Below, one piece after another: positions 10,546-25,577 of a stretch of DNA of 64,000 nucleotides. How positions within the stretch are numbered: the first letter of the stretch is position 1; every line of letters begins with the position of its first letter. Source of the DNA: Combretum micranthum (taxonomy: Eukaryota > Streptophyta > Magnoliopsida > Myrtales > Combretaceae); NCBI GenBank assembly GCA_024138025.1, contig JAMXBD010000633.1, positions 1 to 64,000 of the forward strand. The letters are read 5' to 3'. A program made the position numbers and the translations under genes. Below the pieces are notes generated by a model, which worked only from the letters and a program-made list of their open reading frames with translations, searched no databases and was not told the DNA's origin.

Positions 10546-12551
10546 ATGGCTGAGGCAATTGATTTGACTGGTGATGCAGGAGTGGTGAAAACAATTGTCA
10601 GACATGCCAAATCAGATGCGGCATCTCCCTCAGAGGACCTTCCTCTTGTTGATGGTACACCCAAGTCATTTGTGTTTAATTGAAATAGTGATAATATAAG
10701 ATGATTCTCTTTTTGCTTATGAAGACAGCTGTGCCAAACATTGCAATAAATTAACAAAAATAGAAAAGCAGAAATAGAAAAAAACGAGGTGCTTAATCTT
10801 GGAAAGGAAGAATCCCTCGCTTGTCCCTTTACTCCCCTTCCCCAGCCCCTTATTTCTTAAATCGAGTGTTTAGACCCCTATTTCCTTTTTCCCATGCTAT
10901 TTCCTTTCGTGCTTTTTCTTATTAGGAGACAGCTAAAGGACCTTGGCGTTTCTGTTCATGATTAATTTCATATACAATGTTGCACGGATAAGAGGGTGTA
11001 ATCAAGTTATTTATTTATTTCATTCAAATCATTCAAGAACAAAAAAGAGGGTTAAGATTTTTAAATTACCAACTTCCCTTCCCCTGGTATTTTCATTTGT
11101 TATTCTAGTCATTGTCCTGTTGAGTTTGGACTGTCCCATTCTTTGTCAATTTTGAAACTTGTACTAGGGAAAGTGTGACTTGAACATTGAAAATCTTGAG
11201 CGTATGATCAATGGAAAATTATTCTAGTATTGAGCTTAGTATTTACTGTTTTTATTTTTGAAATGCTATCAAGTTCTGGCTATGCAGTATGCTGATTGTT
11301 CCTCCAATTTAATATGCTCTTTTACTAATCTTCTTTCCCTGAGTAGTTCATTATGAAGGAGTTCTTGCTGAAACTGGTGAAGTTTTCGATTCCACACATG
11401 AAGATAATACCATCTTTTCTTTTGAGATTGGTAAGGGCTCAGTAATCAAGGCATGGGATATTGCACTGAGAACAATGAAGGTGAAATATTTACCCCATAA
11501 GAAATGCATCATATGCTGACTGTTTTGTCTAAGTTACCTGTCCTGTCTATTTTGTCAGGTTGGGGAGGTTGCAAAAATCATTTGCAAGCCGGAGTACGCT
11601 TATGGCAGCGCTGGCTCTCCACCTGATATCCCTCCAGAGTAATGCCCAAGACCTTCTCATTTTTTGTCAAAAGAAATTCCTATAAAATTCTTTGGACCAA
11701 TTTATTAAGGGGATGGAAAGAGTGATGTCATAAATCTGGGATTTTATAGCAGATACTTTACAATCAAATGTTTAGAATCTTGATTTGATTTAAAACCTAT
11801 TGGCCCATGGTTTGCTGCAGATCTCGGTGATGAAACCTGAAGTAAGTTTCTTCATAATCCAATATCAGCTATTATTTTTGCATACGGGAAAGACTTATTT
11901 AAGATTTCATTATGGAGACAGCAGCAAAATACACGCCAATAGGTTTTAAATCTAATCAAGATTCGAGACATTTGATTTACTTAAAACAACTATTCCTGCA
12001 CAGTACATGGGCAACTGAAAATATAGCATTGATTTCACCAAAACTATGATGTATTAATTTATTGTCATCGAGCTTGAGAAAACTCCTTGTGTCCAGAACT
12101 GATAAAGTTTTATTGCAGGCATTTTTATACTTGCTACAATTTTCGTTCCATGTAATTAATGAAGTTCACATATACCTGATTGTGATCCATAACCTACATG
12201 CAGTGCAACCCTTGTCTTTGAGGTGGAATTGGTTGCATGCAAGCCACGGAAGGGTTCAAGCATTAGCAGTGTCACGGAGGAGAGAGCTAGATTAGAGTAA
12301 GATGAAAAAATCTTTGGCAGATCCATATTTCAAATTACTGATGATTTCTTAGTTGTTATCACTAGAAAACTGATTATGAATATAAAAATGCCTAAAATAG
12401 GGAGCTGAAGAAGCAAAGGGAGCTTGCTGCTGCTGCCAAAGAAGAGGAGAAGAAGAGGAGAGAAGAAGCCAAGGCTGCTGCAGCTGCTCGTATCCAGGCC
12501 AAGCTCGAAGCCAAAAAAGGTCAAGGGAAGGGGAAAGGCAAAGGAAAATAG
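10546..12551 (+). CDS. FKBP20-1: FKBP-type peptidyl-prolyl cis-trans isomerase, FKBP20-1-like
   Basis: Five coding exons, all with GT-AG introns and a continuous frame: 10546-10654, 11347-11480, 11559-11638, 12204-12296, 12401-12551, giving 188 residues (the Arabidopsis homologue is similar in length). The start [10 protein letters not shown] is chosen because the first exon opens 18 bp upstream with an acceptor. Residues about 33-122 form one FKBP domain, with the usual pocket residues: Y39 in HYEG, F50-D51, V69-I70, W73, and YAYG near 94-97. The C-terminal third is a highly charged E/K/R/A helix ending in a KGKGKGK tail, likely nucleic-acid or nuclear-targeting. FKBPs catalyse proline isomerisation; the FKBP20-1 group is nuclear in plants. 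The gene converges on the SDIR1-type gene. A minus-strand frame at 12330-12524 is only its shadow. Confidence 0.93.
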
Positions 12552-13263
12552 AAAGGTACTTGGCTTAGAGCAGTCACCAAGTAGTATCGATCTTTAAGTT
12601 GAGAACTCAGAAAGAGCCATAAAATATTTATTTTGTTAAAATAATGTACATTTGCTTTATAATCATGTTTGGAAAGATATGACAAATGTGTGTTTATGAA
12701 TACTACTTAAATGGAGGGTTTATGGTTTACCAATTCTCTTTGTTTCTCGACATTGCTGTGCGACAGAGTTTAGTGTCAGACATCCATCATTTTGCTTGAA
12801 TTCCATCTTAGGATATAATGTCATACGTGTTAGCTTTTGTATCTAGATCCGAAAAGTTGAAGTCAAAAATCAACTAGAAATCTAATGGATTTGGGGGAAA
12901 AAAAGAGACCTTTGTGTTAGTATGTGTGATTTCTGTTCCTGTTTTAGTAATATGTTTTTTGGAAATCCATATATATATATAGGGCTACATTTATAGCAAT
13001 TCAGTTATAAAATCCTCATGATGTATAATTTTTCTTTTCTTTTGGTAGATACATGGTTTGTTGTGTTTCTTCATGTTAATGTTAGTAAGGGGAACTGCAG
13101 AAAATTAAAAAGAAAAGGAAAATAAATTAAAAAAAGAAAAAACATTGAAATCCTGAGCTCCCTGTCGGCCAAAGAAGAGTACTTTCTCCAACAGACAGAA
13201 CTTCTCTTCAAATTCTAATAAGATGTACTCTTCATGGAAACAAAACAAAACAATACAACGTCC
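12552..13263 (+). other. FKBP 3' UTR and intergenic DNA
   Basis: The 3' UTR follows the TAG at 12549-12551; AATAATGTAC at about 12641 is a plausible polyadenylation signal region. The rest is AT-rich, with a (TA)n at about 12970-12980, and shows no gene. Confidence 0.4.
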
Positions 13264-13400
13264 AAAGGGGGACAACGTGGTCTCGAGTGGTAATGAGCCT
13301 CAGGCTCAGTAGTCCCGTCCAGGATCCCTAATCCCGTGCAAAACTGTGCTTTCTTTCAACATTGGCGACCACAGAAATTACATATTTATGATTTGGCAAA
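13264..13400 (+). repeat. Possible tRNA-derived SINE fragment
   Basis: A stretch unusually GC-rich for this region contains GTGGTCTCGAGTGGTAATGAG, resembling a polymerase III A box, and about 35 bp later GTCCAGGATCCCTAAT, resembling a weak B box. Order and spacing fit the head of a plant SINE. No A- or T-tail or target duplication could be delimited, so it is tentative. A diverged tRNA pseudogene is the alternative. Confidence 0.25.
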
Positions 13401-14107
13401 AAGAAAAGATCATATTTTCTTCAAAACCTCTCTTTACCCTCCTTAGTCCTTTCTATCAAGCTTCAAGCGACTAAGGCTTGCACTCAAGCAAACGTTAGAT
13501 TAAAGTTGTACGAGAATGAGAATATTGTTCAATACTACGACCCAGTGCAGTAGCTAGCGAGATTCGTTGTATGGTAGCTTTTGGTAGATCTGGATTACCA
13601 TTTCTGGTCATCAAAATTTGTCAAATGTTTCTTTTATCAGTCAATTATTTACTAATATTATTTTATTAAATTTAATTATAAGCCAATTATAAGATGAGGA
13701 GCGCCTTAATATCAACACATAGAGGTAAACGCACAAGTTTTGCAAAATCAACTATGAATTTTTCTTTTTTAAGCCTAACAAGTGTAAACTCGAATCCAAA
13801 CTTGCCCAGTCTAAAATTGATCATGTCAGCACAGTTATCCTCTCTTCAATATATATATATATATATATTAAAGGTTTCTGTTAGCCAGAGAGTACTTAAG
13901 CAAAGCTATTCTGAGTCACCTTTCAGAAGTTACATTACATCGTGCTATTCCTTCAGATTAATAGTAATTGTCATACCGTCCCATATATATATATATATAG
14001 ATCTTTGTTAGTTGTGCAATGGATAATGAGGCCACTGATTGATACACGGGCGAAACATGCAACCTTTGGTTCTATATACACATAGTCAAGTATATGATTG
14101 CATAAAT
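13401..14107. other. Intergenic between convergent genes; SDIR1 3' UTR
   Basis: (TA)n microsatellites lie at about 13850-13868 and 13983-13998. The rightmost part should be the 3' UTR of the - strand RING gene. A 105-codon + strand frame at 13694-14011 runs through both microsatellites and is spurious. Confidence 0.5.
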
Positions 14108-16610
<2,503 letters not shown>

Positions 16611-16646
16611 TGTTGTTGAAGTTGAGAAAAAGAATCCAATCACACA

Positions 16647-17339
16647 CTACAAATTGTCAATGTCAAATTAAGTAACTTAATTTAACTTTTTTTTTTTTTT
16701 TTTTCCTTTCGGGCTGGTAAACTCGAATATTTACTCCTCTCTGTTCAATGATCTGCATACATAAAAAGGATAAAATTTACTTCATCAAAAGCTACATCCA
16801 TCCTAATGTTACAATCCTAAATAAAAACCAACATGTCCCAGTTGGGAAAGGCTTTTTAATTGAAGTGATGATCGGATATATATCTGCTATCCTCAGTATG
16901 CTGCCCCACCAATCACAATAAAACACCCGAGTGTTAAAAACTAGTAAAAAGTTATCCTAATTCATGCCATGTGTTTAATAGTTACTTAACTCTAGATTGG
17001 TCGAGTCGTTGAGACACCATTGGACAGTACTATGAGGACAGCAACTGAATCAAAATTTGACACATGGTTTTCAGCACTCTCGTGCGATGTCCATTAGTAA
17101 TATTGCAATGATTCCAGCAGCAAAGTTTTTACATAATTTCACAAAAATTTTCCTAGAACCCTAATACTGCAATCACGAGCTATTCTTGCCCAAATCACCA
17201 AAACGCATCAAATTAGTCCAATTAGATCCGATACACAAGAAAAGGCGTTAAATTCGAACATTTTGTGATCTCAAAACCTCCCAAAATGGAGATAGGTAAA
17301 ACAGTAAAAGGGAGAAAGAGAAAGATTTAAGAAACTTAC
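16647..17339 (-). other. 5' UTR intron of the SDIR1-like gene
   Basis: On the - strand a donor TTTCT|GTAAGT (exon end 17340) and an acceptor TTTGTAG|TGTG (exon start 16646) bound a 693-bp intron. The acceptor is 36 bases before the start codon at 16610-16608. The upstream leader exon begins somewhere near 17.4 kb. A T-rich run at about 16686-16704 (+ strand) lies within the intron. Confidence 0.6.
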
Positions 17340-17399
17340 AGAAATTGGGATAAATACGTCCAATTCAAAGCTCCAATTGTTTATATGCAAAGATTAATC

Positions 17400-18290
17400 G
17401 AACCAAAGTTGGTAACTTCAGGGTTTATTTATTTAGTGAGTATGGAATGGAAATCAATGGGATTTTTGGCTTTGGATTCCCCAGAAGCCAAAAAGCCAAA
17501 AATCCTTGTTTGTGTTATCGTCTTCCAGTTGGTCGTTATCAATTCGCTTTTGTTTCATTTATCTTTATTTTATATATATATATATATATATAGTTATTTA
17601 TTTATTTACACAATAAACTTTTTCTTCTAGAAACTAATTTACAATTTCATGATGGTTATTTTCTTACGATATATAAGATATTGTAATTAAATAATATGTA
17701 TTATATATTTTTTAATTTTTAAATATTTTAATTGATGGATGATTCTAAAATACTTATTTTTATGAGCAAATAATTTTTTTTCCTTGTTTCTTGTGATCAT
17801 TTTTATTTTAAACTAATTTACCTATAGTACTAATATTGCACGTACAATTTTTGCCTCTTAAAAATAAAAACGATGCAACAAAATTTATCTCAGGATCATT
17901 ACTAGAATAAAATTTAGTATTAATTTTAACATAAAAATTGGTAAGATGTGTTTACTATTCTTTCTAATTGACTATTTAAATCTTCCAAAAACAAAATACT
18001 AAGATTTGTTCTGAAAACTAATGATTTTTTTCTTTTTATTTTCTTTTAGAAAAGATGAGTATTTAAGTACTCAAACTCAAGGATAAAAGAAGTAATACAG
18101 ATTACTGGTACTGGTAGGTCATCTGCGTATATAGTGAATATTAGCAAATAATGCACATGCAATGATTTAATGAAATTTAAAACGTAAAATAATTAATAAA
18201 CTAATATTTATTAATAACTATGCAAATTAAAATAAGTTACATAAACTATTTTTATGGTGCATATATTAAGAAGTAATATATAATACAAAT
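17400..18290. other. AT-rich intergenic; promoter side of SDIR1
   Basis: No gene recognised. A (TA)n tract lies at about 17572-17592. The + strand frame at 17385-17630 runs into that tract and is not credible. The - strand promoter of the SDIR1-like gene must lie in the left part of this interval, but no distinct element is clear. Confidence 0.4.
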
Positions 18291-18720
18291 ATTGTCGATG
18301 GTTAACTTTAGGATATGAGCTTCCGAGGCTTAACTTAGTTTGTCTGAAGCTTAAGCCAACTCACTAGGCTTAAATCGGCTTTATCTGGCTCATAATGAGT
18401 ATTGGGGGGTTATAAGTGACCTTTCAACTTGACAAACCAACCATCTAGGCTAAGCACTTAGTAAAGTTGACTTACCTTGGATGTAGTTAGGACATGCTAT
18501 CATGGCTTGATGCCTACGTTCGTAGCAACTACTCCCAATATTCCACTACTTCTCCATAGTATAAGTAACTATAAGGAGTCCTTCTCCCTTATACATACCG
18601 TCTCTATAGGCTTCATAATTTTCTAAAGACAAATATTTCAAACTAGTAATTTCTATACATTACTTTCGTTCACCTCATAATTAAAAAAATACTAACTTGA
18701 GCATCGAAGTAGCTGTATCA
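18290..18720 (-). repeat. Dispersed repeat family R1, copy 2 (inverted)
   Basis: Read on the - strand this matches 4620-5060: GCTCAAGTTAGTATTTTT, AAGGACTCCTTATAGTT, GGTTTGTCAAGTTG and GAGCCAGATAAAGCC occur in the same order as in copy 1. The copies are clearly diverged and lie about 13.5 kb apart in opposite orientation. The family is unclassified. Confidence 0.5.
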
Positions 18721-19329
18721 AATAATTCCTTAGTGTACCTTTAACCATGTCTTGTTTTCCTGCTTTTGACTCTTTACAAGAATAGCAACGCTTGAACAAT
18801 CTAGAGAATATCTTCACACCAAATTTTGGAACAAAACATAGAAATGATAAATCATAATCCTAAGTGAAATAGCACCTTAAAGACCTAGAATTGGAGAAAA
18901 ATGCCCTCCAAGACCGAGGAAGCAGTTGTGAAAACCAATTATCACTCTTAGCCAACAACATTTTAATTATCAGTTGAAATGTAGCACCATAATGATCATT
19001 CTCCAGTCCGAGCATGGTTTCAAGTGCAGCTTGCTCTAATAAGCTCTAAAACTCATGGCGGATTAGGGGTCCATGATCTCCCTATGGCACTAGCAGCTTC
19101 ATGAACAAGCATAGAAAACCTCAATCCTATCAATCTTCCCATGTTCCAAGAAACGAGCTTTAAAAGTTGAGATGGAGAAGGAATATAAGAGGGTATTGAA
19201 TACTAAGGAGAGTAAAATCATCTTTGTTGACATTTAAGACACCTTAGATGCAACCCATCATTGAAATGTCTTTTCCTATTGGAATGAAGCTACCCATAAA
19301 CCAAATGTTGATGTTACAATTCAAGCATG
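18720..19329 (+). other. Retroelement-like debris, no intact gene
   Basis: No open frame of note. It lies between repeat R1 copy 2 and a fossil gag and probably belongs to the same decayed retroelement, but nothing distinctive can be shown. Confidence 0.25.
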
Positions 19330-19600
19330 CAATTTTGCCAAGGTCTTCCATGAAAACATTAAAGAAAGTGGCCCATAGTTGGTATGATTAATTACTTGTT
19401 GGCTTCATTGCCTACTTTAAGGAATTGACCAACGATTTCAAAAACTACTCTATGATCAGTTGTTTACACAAAATAGATACTTCATCTCTTTTCCTAATCA
19501 AACAAATGAAAGATGAATCTTTGTGAGATTACGTCACTTGATTTGATCGAACTGTGAAAAAAGTTGATAGTCTTGATTTAGGTATTGTTGTTCAAGCAAC
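19330..19600 (+). pseudogene. Fossil Ty3/gypsy gag fragment
   Basis: One + strand frame, broken by several stop codons, reads as a retrotransposon gag (Retrotrans_gag-type) core: AHSWYD, then GFIAYFKELTNDF, then FLIKQMKDESL, DYVT and FDRTVKKVDSLDL. The order W-Y-D ... F-x-x-L-x-x-x-F ... Q-x-x-x-E-S-L-x-x-Y is the family signature. Stops fall inside conserved blocks, so it is dead. No pol sequence follows. Confidence 0.6.
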
Positions 19601-20539
19601 CATCCAAGGAGTCCATTGATAATTTTGTACAATGACAGTATTTTCTAGGTTAATTATGCACATCATAAATTCATATTATATGTACTCAGTAAATTATATA
19701 TATTATATATAATTTAGTAAATTTACATAGTTTATAAATGTTCTCTACACTTCAATATAGATACATATATGATATGATGTGTGTATCATAAAAATATATA
19801 CATAGATGTCATAGATATCTGGTTTATTTTCTATATGATCTATATATGTTACGTTTATACATATAAATGTTACATATATAATAGATAAATCAATCGTATA
19901 CTAGTATATAGTACATGTATTTTGTAAGACTAGTTTTGTTAATTTTTAATTTATTTAGGGGTAAAATAATTACATCATTTAATTTTTAATGTAAAGATGT
20001 AATTTTGATTGTTTCTCTAAAAATATAAATGAAAGATATTTAATAGTAATTCAATTACTAATGATAAATTTAGACAGTCTGTTATTGAAAAAAACTATTT
20101 TTTTTTATAACAATGACAAGATATAAATAAATGATATCAATAAACTAAGATTTTATTTTTTATCTAATAAAATATATTTTAAGGGGTGGGGAATCCAAAA
20201 GAGATGTATTTTCTTAATAGACATAGATATATATTAGCCATAGTCCTTAATATTTTATTCCTACATTTAAAGTGAAACCTAACCCGTATTTCACTCTTAA
20301 AACCATATTACTGTATTACCTTTTCGTTTTTCCTCTATCATTTTTCTCATTGCAACTACTATAAGATTATAATCCATTCCAATTCCTTTTCAACGTTTTC
20401 TCCACGTTCTCCCAAGAACAAATGCTGTAAGTTAAAGTTTCTTTCACTTTTTTTTTTTTTTCCTTTTTCTCATTACTTTTTCCTGTCCTTTTATGTATTG
20501 ATCAATTGCATTGGCATAAAAGTACAAGCATTGGATATG
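19600..20539. other. AT-rich intergenic
   Basis: Very AT-rich with many ATATAT/TACATATA words at 19680-19920; no gene, RNA or repeat boundary recognised. Confidence 0.5.
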
Positions 20540-21015
20540 AAAAAGGGGAAGCATATAATAATAATTAATAGATTTTAGAAAAGAAAAATAAAGAATATGA
20601 AAATTCAATACTTACTAATATTATCGATTACCGTAAGATGTATTATAAAAGAGGTTTGAAATGATTGAATCAAATTGCATTTAAATCAGTTCGGTTGAAA
20701 TCCTTGAATTGTGTAAAGCGGTTTGGTTTATTAAGTGGTTCAACCAAACTATTTTGAATACGGTTACGACATTAAAAAGGGAAACATAGAATAATAATAA
20801 TGAATAGATTTTAGGAAAGAAAATTAAACAATATGAAAACTTCAATAATTATTAATATTATCGATTATGGTGAGGTGTATTACAAAAGTGGTTTGAAACG
20901 ATTTGAATCGAATCGAATTGAATTGCATTTAAATTAGTTCGATTTCAATCTTTAAATTATTTAAAGCGTTTTAACTTATTAAATGGCTGGATCGAACTAT
21001 TTTAAATACAGCTAG
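20540..21015 (+). repeat. Tandem duplication, period about 234 bp
   Basis: Unit 1 (20540-20773) and unit 2 (from 20774 to about 21015) share the same succession: AAAAAGGG, ATAATAATAAT, TAGATTTTAG, ATATTATCGATTA, GTGTATTA, GGTTTGAAA, TTGCATTTAAAT, AGTTCG and AACTATTTT. Many substitutions separate them, so the duplication is not recent. The GGTTCGAA-type words resemble small hAT-like repeats, but no termini were found. Confidence 0.7.
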
Positions 21016-24000
21016 ATTTGGTTCGAACCTTTAACTGAACCGGATTTTATTTCGAACTCACACATCCACAATGCCTGTTATTCGGATTTTCTCAGTAATC
21101 TAAATAATTATTCCAAAATAGCCCATTTTAATGTATTTCAAGCCCGCTCAATATTTTGCCCTAGACTTAAAACTTCTTTGGACAGAGTGGAACAATTTTT
21201 GGGATTGGTTGGATACTGGGCTGGGCCTGACTTGGGCTTTGCCAGCATGCTGATATGAAGCTCCACCGTTACTTTCCTAGTTCCTGCTTCCTAGTACGCC
21301 TCCAGAGACACTTTGGTTTATAAACAATTTTTAGCACCTATACTGTAATTTATCTATGGAGCTGTCTTGCAGCACTATTTAAATGTCTGCATTGCTTTGG
21401 ACTTGTATGTTGTGCCTTTAAGAACATATTAAATAAATTTTCTTCAATAATGAAATGATTTTATGTAGGTTGATTCACCTTTTTTATTTTTTTTTCTTTT
21501 TTCCATGAGCCGTAAGATTATCACAACGCAACTATAAGACCATTACAATACGCTAACATGGAAAATCAAACTTGGTATCTCAAGAATGAGAATTAGGATC
21601 AGATGCCACTAGATTATAAATTCATTAGCTTTTTTATCCCATTTTGATATTTTAATGTTGAGGCTGGCACATAGATATGGAGATGGGATGGCCTTTGTTT
21701 AATCTAATTATAAGTCGATTGCTATTGGGGGTTTGAGAATTCTGAAGATTATGATCATGTAAATCTGTCTGCAAGATATTAGGTTCTGTTTTTGGTGAAC
21801 TTCGATATTACTTTTACTTTAGCAGTTTGAATTTTTTCTTTTTGGACTGTCCCCATACGGGCCACACCTTTCCTGGTGGATTGTTGGACTTTTTAGACTT
21901 TAGGTATTTGGCCTACAAGTTTTTCAGAATTCTCTATTAAAGAACAATGAGCAAGGCTAACCTTTACTCAAACTTTTTATTAAACTTTTTGACTTTATAA
22001 TCTAAAAGTGGATCCTAAGTATTTGGTAGTACTTGGTGTACTCTATTTAAACAGGATATATGCAAACTATTATAACCTATAAAGTTTAGGGGTGTGACAA
22101 AATGCATTAATTTAATAGCCAAGTTAAACACATTTTGGATTACTAACAAAATTGGCAATTTAGTGGCACTCAATACGAATAAATTTGAATGGATTAAAAT
22201 GAAATGGAATGAAATTAGTAAGGGTATGACAAATTTATTACTATGTTTCAAGACATCAATAAAATTGTTGATTTTATTCATATATACTATCATGTTCTAT
22301 TATGTCATATTCCGACTCGAATGGAATGTGTATATGGTATTATTTTAGCAAAAGTGTCCTTAATTTGTGATGCAATAATATAAATAAAAATTATTAAGTA
22401 AATATACATTAATAATAGTATTCTCCTTCAATAATAGAATTGGCTATCGGGAGAACTACGTTCCTCTAGGATTGCCATTTCTTTTGCCATTTCATTAATT
22501 AGTGTTATGAGGTTTCACATCACCCATCAAATTGGATTTTTTTCCCCCTTTCCTAAAGCATACCCCGTATGCAATGTTCCAGTGGAGGGATTATGATTAA
22601 TTATCATTAATTCAAGATTATTTCTACTCATTAATTCATTTTCTTCTATATTTCTAGCCTTGAGACACCACGAGCTTCTAGAACTATGGTTCTTTAATCT
22701 GACAATCACAGTGATATCCACATTCCTAAGTGCAGGTATCTATGGGAAATTATCTTTCTATATCAATAGGATCATGTACAGTGTTTTCCTCTTTTTCTTA
22801 GTTGGTTATTCATATGCCCTTATGTTCATGAGTAGTCACCTCACCTCCACTTCCACTTTTACTTTCACTTTCACTTTCACCAAGTGTGATGCTCACAAAC
22901 AAATGAATAGTTTACTTATCTTATAAGGGTGTTTTTTAGAGATTTAAAATCAAAACCTACCTTATAATCTTTAAGAAATCTTAATGAAAAAGTGTTTCAT
23001 ATGTGTCAATTTCAATATGTAATATAAAAATTTTGAATTTTGATTTGTTTTCTTTTTGGATAGGAATATATCGATGCACACATTATAGATATCATAGCGA
23101 GTCATAGTAAAAAATTGTAGTATTTGAAGCATAAAAACTCACATTGTCTTGTAATAATTATAACTCAACTTTAACAAAGACAACTTATCTTTAAATAGGC
23201 TTTATTTCTTGTTCTATTGGAAGATATATGGTAGTTGGCATATTGCAAGAGCTAGTGCTTTACACAACAATTCTCAATAAATAAAAGAATGAGTTATGGA
23301 GGTGTTAAAGAGGTAGAATATATACTCTAGACAAATCCAATGCTCGTCATAATGAAGTTAAGTTAAGTTAAAAAATCTTCTTTTTTTTCTTTTCTTTTTC
23401 CACCCCTAATAAGTGGCATATATATTTACTTATTACTAGTAATAACCGATAACCATCACTATATGTTATGAACTACCATTGATGGAGAAGTTATGAGTAT
23501 CAATGTATTAGAATGTACAATTAAATCACATGAGAAATTAATTTCAACATGGTGAGAATATAAAGTCACGAGAAAACTAGCATTTAGAGATAGAAATTCT
23601 ACAATAGAAAATTGGTAGAAAAAGTCTTGTTTCAACAATTAAAATAAGAAAAAACGACTTTCATGACAGAAATTTATGTTCAAAGATAAAACTTTCATTC
23701 CTAAAGCTCAGTTTTCTTATAATGTAAGCACTTAAAATATTTCTACTTATCAATTGCCAATCTTATTCGACGTGTTAACTGAAGTGTGAAATCCAAAGAT
23801 TATTTGTTAGTCCATGAATCATTTTTGTAGCGGATAAAATAAGATTTCTTCCTAGCTACAATGGGCTTAGAGAAGATAGCAAAGCTTAAAATCCATAAAA
23901 AGTTGGGTCTTACCTACAACCAAAAAGTTTAAAATTTAAAATAATACAAGATAGTTGACGAAAACCAATTTTCAAGTCTATTAATCTAAGATTATCATAT

Positions 24001-24124
24001 ATTTTTAAAATATCTCTAAGTTTTGACTCTTAAATTGTATTTTCAAATCAACTCACCTATGGTCTTCATGTGAATAAATATTGGTTTCTCTCTTTTACAA
24101 AGAGTACACATTTATGAATGATTT
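21015..24124. other. Intergenic, no gene supported
   Basis: Several short frames (for example 22015-22348 on both strands, 22660-22926 +) have no family resemblance. The last one runs through a hexamer repeat (ACTTTC)n at 22854-22881. A stretch at 21170-21470 is somewhat richer in GC and ends in AATAAATTTTC, resembling a transcribed 3' end, but no product can be named. Confidence 0.4.
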
Positions 24125-24370
24125 TTCAAGGTGGTGTATGTTGGGTCTGATTGAATGATTCGTTTTTCATCTATATCTTTATATTTTTCAAAATGATATA
24201 TGTAAATATATCCGATTTACATTTATATTTTATTTATATTTGATCTATTTGATATTTTAATGAGAATTGTCAAATTTTTTTATTCGTATTTAATTTTTTA
24301 TAATTAATTTATTAGAAAAAAATTTAAAAAAATATATGTATCTAATCACCAACGAACAAACATACCCTAT
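24125..24370 (+). repeat. Dispersed repeat family R2, copy 1
   Basis: Related to 25800-26105 and 49375-49590. Shared text in order: TTTTCATCTATATCT, TTTCAAAATGATAT, GTAAATATATC, TTTATATTTGATCT, TTTAATGAGAA and an AATTTATTAGAAAA tail. The ends GGGTCTGATTG and CAAACATACCC are roughly inverted, suggesting a non-autonomous DNA transposon. No coding sequence. Confidence 0.5.
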
Positions 24371-25155
24371 AATTGAAAGCAATTAATGCAGATATATTCC
24401 TCCAATATAAACTTTTCATTTTCTTACTATCGCTCTACAGGACTATCAAATTTTCTGGAAATTGATAACTTCAAATTACAGCTAATTCAATTTTTTCGTT
24501 ACCTTTGAGTAACCATATGAAAGATCAAAAAGGTAGAGACATGATGGAACCACAAAACCTCACCAGACCTCAACCCTAGGAATGGAAACATCATCAAGTT
24601 AGATATATTCATTTTCGGACTTTCCGGATGACTTCCAGAGAAAACTCCAAACAATTATTATTGTTTGAAAAGGAAGTGTGAAGCATTAGCACGACAGACC
24701 AATACCTCCAAAAGTGCTGATTGATTTGATATATGAGGACTAATTTTATTATATCATTGAATTATTTAAATCTTTTATCATAGTCGAAAATTTTAATATT
24801 TTTTATGATTAATTTAATAATAACATTATAGATAGGAACATCATACGTGATGGGTTTGCAAAAGTTAGTATTAAGAAAAAAGAAAAACTGAGAGAAAATG
24901 AAACAAGTCGATGGCTTTCAAAATTGCCAGCTAGTGTACAGTGGTAGCCAGTTGATGATGTTGTTTAATGTAGACTTTTCATCAGTTTGTCACTGGTCAG
25001 ATAACTCAGTCTGGTCAGAGGATGTACACAACAGTTGGTGCCTCAAGATATTAACACAAAGAGACAAAAAAAGAAAAATCTTCTTATTATTATGGAGTAC
25101 GGACATTTTGATTTACTAACTACGAACTCATTTTGCAATTAATTTCATTAAAAAT
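24371..25155. other. AT-rich intergenic
   Basis: A 73-codon + strand frame at 24898-25119 resembles no family. Nothing else is recognised. An 8-bp word at 25147-25154 forms part of the target duplication of the next element. Confidence 0.4.
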
Positions 25156-25577
25156 TAGAAATGTAAACGAGACGGGTTTGAAACGGGTTATTCAGTCATA
25201 GAACTCGATTCGGCCTGATTTTAGGAAATCAATACTACTTATTGTATATGTTGGGAAAAATAATTAAAACAAAAAAAAAAAAATCAATCAATTATCCTTA
25301 CTCATGAGAATAAATACTTATTTATATCATATCATGTGACTCAATATATGAATAATAAAATGATTATATGAAAATCATTATTCAATTAATGAACAAATAG
25401 ATTTCTTAAACTAAAATTTTAAATTTTTTTTAATTATACCGAATCGGGTTTTTCCAATAGAGTATGAGTACAACCCAAAACCTAATTCTAAACCCTATAT
25501 GATCAAACCCTATAGGATTTTTACAGGACGGGCGGGTAGATAGATACCTTATAACGACCCACCCCGTTGCATTCCTA
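25156..25577. mobile_element. hAT-like MITE, 422 bp
   Basis: The left end TAGAAATGTAAACGAGACGG and the complement of the right end (TAGGAATGCAACGGGGTGG) form an imperfect terminal inverted repeat of the hAT style. The flanks TTAAAAAT (25148-25155) and TTAAAAAC (25578-25585) agree at 7 of 8 positions, an 8-bp target duplication as expected for hAT. No transposase is present. Confidence 0.6.

Noticed and set aside
11819..11845. Extra FKBP exon suggested by TGCAG|ATCTCGGTGATG...AAG|TAAG
   Set aside because: Including it would break the frame, while joining 11638 to 12204 restores the family sequence ([12 protein letters not shown]) exactly.
12330..12524. 64-codon - strand frame rich in Leu/Ser/Phe
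   Set aside because: Antisense of the charged C-terminal exon of FKBP20-1; the hydrophobic look comes from complementing Lys/Glu codons.
22660..22926. 88-codon hydrophobic + strand frame
   Set aside because: Runs through an (ACTTTC)n microsatellite and has no coding signature beyond hydrophobic AT-rich codons.
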